The position numbers and the translations under genes are program-made. Of a stretch of DNA of 10,873 bases, positions 6,292 through 10,873 are shown in pieces. The stretch's first letter is position 1, and every line of letters starts with the position of its first letter. The stretch comes from DATDRM01 sp035291705. Its GTDB lineage: Bacteria; Chloroflexota; Anaerolineae; Anaerolineales; UBA4823. Below the pieces are notes generated by a model. The model ran no database searches, was not told where the DNA came from, and was given only the letters and a program-made list of their open reading frames with translations. The DNA lies in assembly GCA_035291705.1 (NCBI GenBank), contig DATDRM010000193.1, forward strand, positions 1-10,873, given 5' to 3'.

Positions 6292-7392
6292 TTATTTCTT
6301 AGGCTCCGGGACGAACGCCCACTTCTTAGCTCCATCCCGGTCGAAGGCTATCAGAAGCTCTTCGCTTTGGATCGGAGCGACCAGGATCAGGTCTCCAGCC
6401 TGTTTCGGCGAGGTGTAAAGCTTCCCACCGGTGGTCTGGGTCCATTGAATCTCTCCCGATGTGTCCACTGCATAGAGAGTACCGGATTCACTTCCGAAGT
6501 AAATGCTATCGTCAATCACCAGTGGAGAGCCAACGATAGGGCCGTCCAGTTGTCCAGGGGTCAGTTGCCAGATGGTCTCCCCATTCCCGGCGTTAAGAGC
6601 GTAGAAATTACCTGCCAGGTCGCCAACGAATAACCGATCGCCGGCCAGGGTCGGGCCAGACCATACCCAATCCTCAGTCGGGACACGCCACAATATCTCG
6701 CCGTTTTGGGAATTGAGAGCCAGGACTTCGCTGTCGAAGGTGCCAATATAGAGGCTTCCCGTTTCGCTCAAAGCGGGCATGCCAACCATAGCCCCACCGA
6801 GATCTTCTGACTGCCAGATGACCGATCCATCTGCAGGGTCCAGGGCGTAGAGATGGTGATCCATAGACGACAGGTAAATACAGTCACAGGCCTGCCCGGT
6901 CACGGGTCGCGCCCAAGACTCGCCTTTCGCGTTAAATTTCCAGCGCAAGTTTCCGCTTAAATCAAGCGCATACAGTGTGTCGTCGGAGTTAGGGGCAAAG
7001 ATGCCTTGCTCGACGACCAAAGGGCTGGCGATATAGCGGTTGTTTGCCTGGAGAAAATCCCATTTCATGCTGCCGGTTTTGGGATCGAGGCCATACAGCA
7101 CATGATTATAACCGCCCACAATCAATTGCCCGTCAGGGCTGAGGGCAGGGTCGGCATAGAAGCTGACGGTTCGATTAGCTTCGGATGGATAACGCCACTT
7201 CAGGCTGCCGTTCGAAAGCTGGATGGCATAAACGTATGTGTTGTAAGCCAAATAGGCATTTTCTTCGTCAACAGTCAGGCCGGGCCAACTGGAGGCGGCT
7301 GTAGCCCCACCACCGGCGCAGCCAGAGAGCAGGGTAGCCAGGATGGCGAAGGTGAGAAGGAAAAGGAGGTGCTTGGGCTTCATTGGATGCAA
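6292..7392 (-). CDS. Lipoprotein with eight-bladed PQQ-type (BamB-like) beta-propeller
   Basis: The 366-residue protein starts with a short basic stretch, a hydrophobic segment and a lipobox LSGC (lipidated Cys25), so it should be anchored on the outer face of the membrane. A run of PQQ-like blades follows, each with a (L/V/F)YA(L/V/I)(D/N)xxxGxxxW core. I count eight: VYAIQLSNGSLKW, LYGLDPKTGSMKW, LYALDLSGNLRW, LYALDPADGSVIW, VLALNSQNGEILW, FYALNAGNGETIW, LYAVDTSGEIQW and LIAFDRDGAKKW. This fits a closed propeller that binds proteins rather than a PQQ enzyme, as no dehydrogenase active-site motifs are obvious. The blade ahead of the fourth core carries a Cys-x-Cys pair. I chose the TTG at 7392 because AAGGA lies 7 bases before it; an ATG at 7383 (C22 as lipid site) has the same motif too far away. 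It sits between yidD and yidC, suggesting a role in membrane-protein insertion or folding. That is inference. Confidence 0.88.
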   Translation of the reverse strand: MHPMKPKHLLFLLTFAILATLLSGCAGGGATAASSWPGLTVDEENAYLAYNTYVYAIQLSNGSLKWRYPSEANRTVSFYADPALSPDGQLIVGGYNHVLYGLDPKTGSMKWDFLQANNRYIASPLVVEQGIFAPNSDDTLYALDLSGNLRWKFNAKGESWARPVTGQACDCIYLSSMDHHLYALDPADGSVIWQSEDLGGAMVGMPALSETGSLYIGTFDSEVLALNSQNGEILWRVPTEDWVWSGPTLAGDRLFVGDLAGNFYALNAGNGETIWQLTPGQLDGPIVGSPLVIDDSIYFGSESGTLYAVDTSGEIQWTQTTGGKLYTSPKQAGDLILVAPIQSEELLIAFDRDGAKKWAFVPEPKK

Positions 7393-7399
7393 GAGTTAA

Positions 7400-7404
7400 T
7401 CCTT
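7400..7404 (-). promoter_or_regulatory. Ribosome binding site that favours the TTG start of the propeller gene
   Basis: On the - strand AAGGA is followed by seven bases (TTAACTC) and then TTG at 7392-7390. The alternative ATG at 7383 lies 16 bases from the same motif, too far for normal pairing with 16S rRNA. Confidence 0.5.
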
Positions 7405-7417
7405 GAGTGTGAGGCAG

Positions 7418-7711
7418 CTATGGGATCGGGTCATAGCCGCCGGGGTTAAAGGGATTGCAACGGATTACGCGCCAGGTCGCCATCCACCCGCCTTTGATTA
7501 CACCGTATTTATAAATCGATTGATAGCCATAATGCGAGCAGGAAGGGTAGAACCGGCAGGTGTTGGGCGGCATGGCGCGGGAAAAAGTCAGCTGATATAG
7601 CCGGATGATCGCCAATAGAATCAAGCGCGGGAAATTCTGCAAACGCAAGGGAAGGTCACGCAGCCGAGGTTCGCTGGGGTAGGTTTGGTCTAAGTAGTGC
7701 TCAGCCGCCAT
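7418..7711 (-). CDS. yidD: Membrane protein insertion efficiency factor YidD
   Basis: YidD is a small, inner-leaflet-associated protein that improves YidC-dependent membrane insertion. The 97-residue product carries the family core LYQLTFSRAMPPNTCRFYPSCSHYG, spanning about 38-62, then IYKYGVIKGGW and RVIRCNPFNPGGYDPIP at the end. The three conserved cysteines are at 52, 58 and 85. An amphipathic/hydrophobic helix (RLILLAIIRLYQL) precedes the core. The N-terminus is about 20 residues longer than the usual form. The ATG at 7711 overlaps the end of rnpA by 11 bases and has no Shine-Dalgarno sequence, so translation is probably coupled to rnpA. The next gene in the operon begins 25 bases downstream of its stop. 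Confidence 0.95.
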   Translation of the reverse strand: MAAEHYLDQTYPSEPRLRDLPLRLQNFPRLILLAIIRLYQLTFSRAMPPNTCRFYPSCSHYGYQSIYKYGVIKGGWMATWRVIRCNPFNPGGYDPIP

Positions 7712-8051
7712 AAGGGATTTTTAGAATCTTGGTTCGATCGAGAAGCGTTTGCAAGGCTCGCTGGATTTCTTGAAAAGTAGCGGCGGCCATCGGGCGGCGA
7801 GTAATAAAGATCATGTCCCAACCGAGAGCAATTGAGGGCAGGAGTGGGCGCAGCGCCTCACGTAAGCGGCGCTTTGCCCGGTTGCGTTGAACGGCTTTCC
7901 CCATGGAGCGACCAGCGACAACTGCAAAACGGGAATAATCCTTTTCATTCGGCAGTGCAACCAGCACGATAAGCGGGTGGGCATAAGACTTTCCCGTTCG
8001 CCGCACCCGCTTGAAATCGGTTGATCCGGTCAGGCGAAACCTGCGCTTCAA
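7701..8051 (-). CDS. rnpA: Ribonuclease P protein component RnpA
   Basis: RnpA is the protein subunit of RNase P; with the catalytic RNA it removes 5' leaders from pre-tRNAs. The 116-residue length is usual. The N-terminal MKRRFRLTGSTDFKRVRRTGKS and the RNR signature (56-65, RNRAKRRLRE) are both present. The family's central strand VLVALPN and the FAVVAGRSMGKAV segment also fit. The start is TTG at 8051, with GAAGG seven bases upstream. No ATG lies between the rpmH stop and the first conserved residues, so the TTG is needed to give a full N-terminus. It begins 27 bases after the rpmH stop, and the pair is the standard rpmH-rnpA operon. Confidence 0.95.
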   Translation of the reverse strand: MKRRFRLTGSTDFKRVRRTGKSYAHPLIVLVALPNEKDYSRFAVVAGRSMGKAVQRNRAKRRLREALRPLLPSIALGWDMIFITRRPMAAATFQEIQRALQTLLDRTKILKIPYGG

Positions 8052-8058
8052 CGAATAG

Positions 8059-8063
8059 CCTTC
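8059..8063 (-). promoter_or_regulatory. Ribosome binding site that decides the TTG start of rnpA
   Basis: GAAGG on the - strand, then seven bases (CTATTCG), then TTG at 8051-8049. It supports a non-ATG start that gives exactly the family N-terminus MKRRFRL. Confidence 0.55.
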
Positions 8064-8078
8064 GGGCCGACCTTGCGT

Positions 8079-8255
8079 TTAGCTTTTCCAATTGGTCTTC
8101 TTGACGTGGTTGTTTTTTAAAACAGTCAGGCGATAGCGACCCTTTGAGCGGCGATTCTTCAGCACCTTGCGGCCATCGGCAGTGGACATGCGCAGCCGAA
8201 AGCCGTGCACGCGCAGCCGGCGCCGGATTTTTGGTTGATACGTTCTTTTCGGCAT
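8079..8255 (-). CDS. rpmH: 50S ribosomal protein bL34
   Basis: bL34 is a small, very basic protein of the large ribosomal subunit. Read from the ATG at 8255, the 58-residue product begins MPKRTYQPKIRRRLRVHGF and continues RMSTADGRKVLKNRRSKG, then RYRLTV, the complete family pattern. A C-terminal tail of about 13 residues (LKNNHVKKTNWKS) extends beyond the usual 44-46 residue protein. AGGAAAG lies 4 to 5 bases before the ATG. It is the first gene of the block running through rnpA, yidD and yidC, and a strong promoter precedes it. The gene is too short for many gene-finders' length cut-offs; the assignment is certain from the motif. Confidence 0.96.
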   Translation of the reverse strand: MPKRTYQPKIRRRLRVHGFRLRMSTADGRKVLKNRRSKGRYRLTVLKNNHVKKTNWKS

Positions 8256-8327
8256 GACTCTTTCCTAATGATAGGTTCTTAACCCGCCTTCTGTGAAGAT
8301 GGGATAATTGATTACAGACGAAACCCG

Positions 8328-8356
8328 ATTATAATCGATGGGTATGGATTGGTCAA
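8328..8356 (-). promoter_or_regulatory. Sigma-70-type promoter of the rpmH operon
   Basis: On the - strand TTGACC (8356-8351) is followed by a 17-base spacer and a perfect TATAAT (8333-8328). Transcription would start near 8321 and give a leader of about 65 bases before rpmH. The -10 sits in the palindrome GATTATAATC (8327-8336). The promoter lies in the 112-base gap between the flippase-like gene and rpmH, just past the former's stop. It is well placed to drive the ribosome/RNase P/YidC block. The rest of the gap shows only the rpmH ribosome binding site; there is no clear terminator and no cluster of DnaA boxes. Confidence 0.8.
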
Positions 8357-8367
8357 ACAGAATTCGA

Positions 8368-9384
8368 TCAATTGGGCCGAACTTTCAGACCCCAGCGGTA
8401 GTTTAAAACCCTCAGCGACAATCCACCCAAGGCCAATGGAAACCAGAATGTGATGCCGCGATAAGCCAGTGCGATGATCGCCGCCGTCCCTAAGGGGATG
8501 TACATAGAGCTTAATGCCAGGGTTAATGCCCCCTCCACCACACCGATCCCAGCCGGGGTTGGGGAGACGATCAAGAAGAGGTAGCCGATACTGAAGCTGG
8601 CGATCAAGGTGCCAATCGACAAGGGGACATTGAAAGCCAAGAAAATCAAGAGTAGAATGCTGATCAGCAGAATTTTATTGGTGATCGCCAAAGCTATTGG
8701 CAGGATCAGTTCTTTTGGCTTACGGCGGGCCTCGCTCAACCCGCTGGCGGCTTCTTGGGCAAATTCGTGAGCGCGTGCTTCGGAGAGATACTGGCGGTGG
8801 ATAAATGGCTTTAGCGCCCGGTTGATCTGGCGCGCTATCCAGGCCAGGGTGGCTCCCAAGGCGTTGGCTGAGCGCATCCCCAGGTAAAGCAGCCCCGAAA
8901 AAAATATGGCAATCAGCACCAAGATGGCGGAGGCGGCAATTTCAGTCGCGCTCAGCGTATCTCGTCGGAATAAGACGATCAGGCCCAGGGCGAGTACACA
9001 GAGAAAACCTGCATAGTCAAAAAACAGATACAGGACGCCGGCCACGGTTGTGCGGGCGGTCGAATAGCCTCGCCGGCGAGCTGTCGAGATGAATACTGCC
9101 AACCCGCTTGCTCCCGCCGAGGGAGCGAGGACGTTGACAAAATAGGCTCCTGAAGAAGCCAGGAGTAACGTATCGATTTTCTCGTTCAGCCCGATGGCGC
9201 GGTAAATTCCCCAATAGGAGCCGGCGACGTTAATCAGCCAAATGACTTCTAGAACCAGCGCAAAGGTGAGATAACGCCAATTTCCGCGCTGGAAGGTATT
9301 CCCGATCGCCTCAACCTCGGCCAGATTCCAGATAACGTAAACTACCCCGAGGAGAAACAGCAACCCGAGCAGAGATTTACGCAT
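8368..9384 (-). CDS. Flippase-like / LPG-synthase transmembrane domain protein
   Basis: This 338-residue polytopic membrane protein resembles the LPG_synthase_TM (AglD / MprF flippase domain) family. Hydrophobic helices begin at residue 3 (SLLGLLFLLGVVYVIW) and recur through the sequence, roughly eight in total. Family features include VNVLAPSAGASGLAVFISTARRRG (about 84-107) and near the C-terminus SPTPAGIGVVEGALTLAL. A basic cytoplasmic loop (about 185-225) divides the two halves. The aminoacyl-transferase domain found in MprF is missing, so it is not itself an LPG synthase; a lipid or glycolipid transport role is the usual guess for such stand-alone domains. The ATG at 9384 has no clear ribosome binding site. 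It lies 34 bases downstream of the zinc metallopeptidase gene and may share its transcript. Confidence 0.82.
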   Translation of the reverse strand: MRKSLLGLLFLLGVVYVIWNLAEVEAIGNTFQRGNWRYLTFALVLEVIWLINVAGSYWGIYRAIGLNEKIDTLLLASSGAYFVNVLAPSAGASGLAVFISTARRRGYSTARTTVAGVLYLFFDYAGFLCVLALGLIVLFRRDTLSATEIAASAILVLIAIFFSGLLYLGMRSANALGATLAWIARQINRALKPFIHRQYLSEARAHEFAQEAASGLSEARRKPKELILPIALAITNKILLISILLLIFLAFNVPLSIGTLIASFSIGYLFLIVSPTPAGIGVVEGALTLALSSMYIPLGTAAIIALAYRGITFWFPLALGGLSLRVLNYRWGLKVRPN

Positions 9385-9418
9385 GAGCGTGATGATACTA
9401 CTGCCGGATTCTATCCTG

Positions 9419-10117
9419 TTATCTACGGCGGCCGCCCATGCCTCCTACCAGGCTGACGTAATATAACAGCTGCAGGACTGCCGTCGCCAGAGCAGCGATG
9501 TAAGTCATCGCAGCTGCGTTTAAGACATTGTTAACCCCGCGCTGTTCGTCCTCGCCGACCACGATCCCGGTCTGGAGCAGCATCTGTTTGGCCCGGGCGG
9601 AGGCATTCAGCTCGACAGGCAATGTGGCGAGGGCAAACACAGCGCCAGCGGCGAAAACCAAGACGCCCAGCCAGGCCAGTCCTGACATGCGCAGCACCAG
9701 GCCCAGGATAATTAATATCCAACCCAGGGTTGAACCAATGTTGACCGCCGGTACCAGGGCCGAGCGCAGGCGTAAGAGGGCATATCCCTCCTGGTCTTGC
9801 ATGGCGTGACCCAGTTCGTGCGCGGCGATCGCCACAGCAGCCACCGAGCGCCCCTGGTGGACTCCCCGGGATAAGCGCAAGACTTTTTTGCGGGGATCGT
9901 AATGGTCGCTCAGGTTTCCGGCCACGCCTTCGACCTCGACCTCATACAAACCCCCGTTGCGGATCAACCTTTGGGCAGCCTCTGCGCCGCTCAAACGACT
10001 GCGGTTCGGAACCTGGCTCCACTTTCGATAAACGGAGCTGACATACCACTGCGCCGCCATCATGAGGAGGAGCGCGGGAAGCATGTATAAGAAATATGTG
10101 GGGTTATAGAATAACAT
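9419..10117 (-). CDS. Membrane zinc metallopeptidase, YugP family
   Basis: The 232-residue protein belongs to the neutral zinc metallopeptidase family exemplified by Bacillus YugP (Pfam Zn_peptidase_2). It has an N-terminal membrane helix (about 8-24), then NLSDHYDPRKKVLRLSRGVH (68-87), a strongly conserved segment, and the zinc motif HELGH at 100-104 in AAHELGHAMQ. A pair of hydrophobic helices follows (about 130-166), then the PVELNASARAK motif that supplies further conserved polar residues. A final membrane helix precedes a Gly/Arg tail (GGMGGRRR). Physiological substrates are unknown for the family. The ATG at 10117 is preceded by GGAGGA at 4 bases spacing; an upstream TTG at 10129 would overlap that site, so I reject it. 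The gene starts 19 bases after the S41 protease stop. Confidence 0.9.
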   Translation of the reverse strand: MLFYNPTYFLYMLPALLLMMAAQWYVSSVYRKWSQVPNRSRLSGAEAAQRLIRNGGLYEVEVEGVAGNLSDHYDPRKKVLRLSRGVHQGRSVAAVAIAAHELGHAMQDQEGYALLRLRSALVPAVNIGSTLGWILIILGLVLRMSGLAWLGVLVFAAGAVFALATLPVELNASARAKQMLLQTGIVVGEDEQRGVNNVLNAAAMTYIAALATAVLQLLYYVSLVGGMGGRRR

Positions 10118-10136
10118 ATCTTCCTCCAAAATTACT

Positions 10137-10873
10137 TTAGCTCGGTCCTTTGAGCAGCTCGATCGCTTTGTCCAGTTGTGGGTCGCGCCCGGCGGTGATG
10201 TCCTCTTCGGTCAATTCGACAACCACGTCGGGTTCCAGGCCGATCTCGTGGATTGTACGGCCTTCAGGGGTCATCCAGCGGGCGATGGTCACGCGCACGG
10301 CGCCTTCCTCATTGACGAGCGGGATCCAGTTCTGAACCGAACCTTTCCCAAACGAGGTTGTGCCAACCAGCTGGCCGCGCCCGGAGTCTTGAACTGCCCC
10401 GGCGACGATCTCCGAGGCCGACGCCGACCCTTCATTGATCAAGACAACCAGGGGGATCTCCGTCGCCAGGCCGCCTTTTATAGCATCGTAAACGTCCCGC
10501 CTGCCATCGCCGTATTCTTCGTACATGATCACCCCCTCCCCGACGAATTCGGAAGCGACTTCGATGGCCGTTGTCAACGCGCCGCCGCCGTTATTACGCA
10601 GATCCAGGATCAACCCAACCGGCTTTTTTGCCAATATTTCTTTTAGCGATCGCCTCAACTCTTCGTTAGATTTTTCACCAAAGGTAAACAGCTGCACATA
10701 GGCGATGTCCCCATCCAGCAGCTTGCTCTCCACGCTAGGAACGACGATATGGGCGCGCTCGAGGGTTACATCAAAAGGTTCTGGTTCCCCCTCCCGCAGT
10801 ATGCTTAAGGTGACGCTGGTGCCAGCGGGACCCAGCACCCGCCGGATGACCAGGTTGCCATCGATGCCGGTCA
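10137..10873 (-). CDS. S41-family C-terminal processing protease (CtpA/Prc type), N-terminus outside window
   Basis: Only the C-terminal ~245 residues are present; the frame is open to the right edge. The first visible part (TGIDGNLVIRRVLGPAGTSV) is the end of a PDZ domain. It is followed by the S41 core: IAYVQLFTFGE, LILDLRNNGGG, then NEGSASASEIVAGAVQDSG and GTTSFGKGSVQ. Aligned with Prc spacing, the catalytic serine is the TCG codon at 10419-10421 and the catalytic lysine is the AAA codon at 10344-10346, 25 residues apart as expected, with an aspartate 11 residues after the serine. Such proteases are exported or membrane-anchored and trim or degrade envelope proteins. The terminal portion (IHEIGLEPDVVVELTEEDI) is also typical. 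It is followed 19 bases later by the YugP-like peptidase gene, a plausible envelope proteolysis pair in one transcript. Confidence 0.94.
   Translation of the reverse strand, partial: TGIDGNLVIRRVLGPAGTSVTLSILREGEPEPFDVTLERAHIVVPSVESKLLDGDIAYVQLFTFGEKSNEELRRSLKEILAKKPVGLILDLRNNGGGALTTAIEVASEFVGEGVIMYEEYGDGRRDVYDAIKGGLATEIPLVVLINEGSASASEIVAGAVQDSGRGQLVGTTSFGKGSVQNWIPLVNEEGAVRVTIARWMTPEGRTIHEIGLEPDVVVELTEEDITAGRDPQLDKAIELLKGPS

Noticed and set aside
6267..6335. Upstream extension of yidC by 23 codons
   Set aside because: It overlaps the end of the propeller gene, is hydrophilic and unlike any YidC N-terminus, and the internal ATG at 6266 has a clear ribosome binding site.
1..10873. A parS site (TGTTTCACGTGAAACA type) near parB
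   Set aside because: I read for CACGTG cores and found none in the window; the IR at 4637-4677 has a different sequence and spacing.

Overview
The window looks like a chromosomal segment of a Gram-positive-type (monoderm-like) bacterium, most likely Chloroflexota, class Anaerolineae. This taxonomic reading is inference. It rests on the short YidC without a periplasmic domain, the extended bL34, the style of the protein sequences and the moderately GC-rich base composition; no rRNA is present to settle it.

Layout, left to right. The 3' end of a selenocysteine elongation factor gene (selB) lies on the + strand at 2-412 and collides tail to tail, with a 47-base overlap, with an amidohydrolase gene. 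Everything else is on the - strand, so it is transcribed from right to left. Read in that direction: the C-terminal part of an S41 processing protease (10873-10137), a YugP-like membrane zinc metallopeptidase (10117-9419) and a flippase-like / LPG-synthase-type membrane protein (9384-8368). A near-consensus sigma-70-type promoter (8356-8328) follows and heads the block rpmH, rnpA, yidD, an eight-bladed PQQ-type beta-propeller lipoprotein, yidC and khpB/jag. After a 115-base spacer with a perfect 10-base inverted repeat and a TATAAT box come a PfkB-family sugar kinase, parA/soj, parB/spo0J and the amidohydrolase.

How it fits together. The rpmH-rnpA-yidD-yidC-jag and parA-parB genes are the conserved set usually found beside the bacterial replication origin. 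They cover ribosomal protein bL34, tRNA 5' maturation, membrane-protein insertion, an RNA-binding regulator and chromosome segregation. Here the usual companions (dnaA, mnmE, mnmG, rsmG) are absent from the window. Two genes not normally part of this set are threaded into it: the propeller lipoprotein between yidD and yidC, and the sugar kinase directly before parA. The upstream trio deals with the cell envelope (proteolysis and membrane).

The genes are tightly packed. No stretch longer than about 115 bases lacks a gene, and I saw no tRNA, rRNA, CRISPR, insertion sequence or phage gene. The most interesting points are the propeller lipoprotein inside the YidC operon and the kinase-parAB unit. 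That unit appears to start with a leaderless transcript next to a potential operator.
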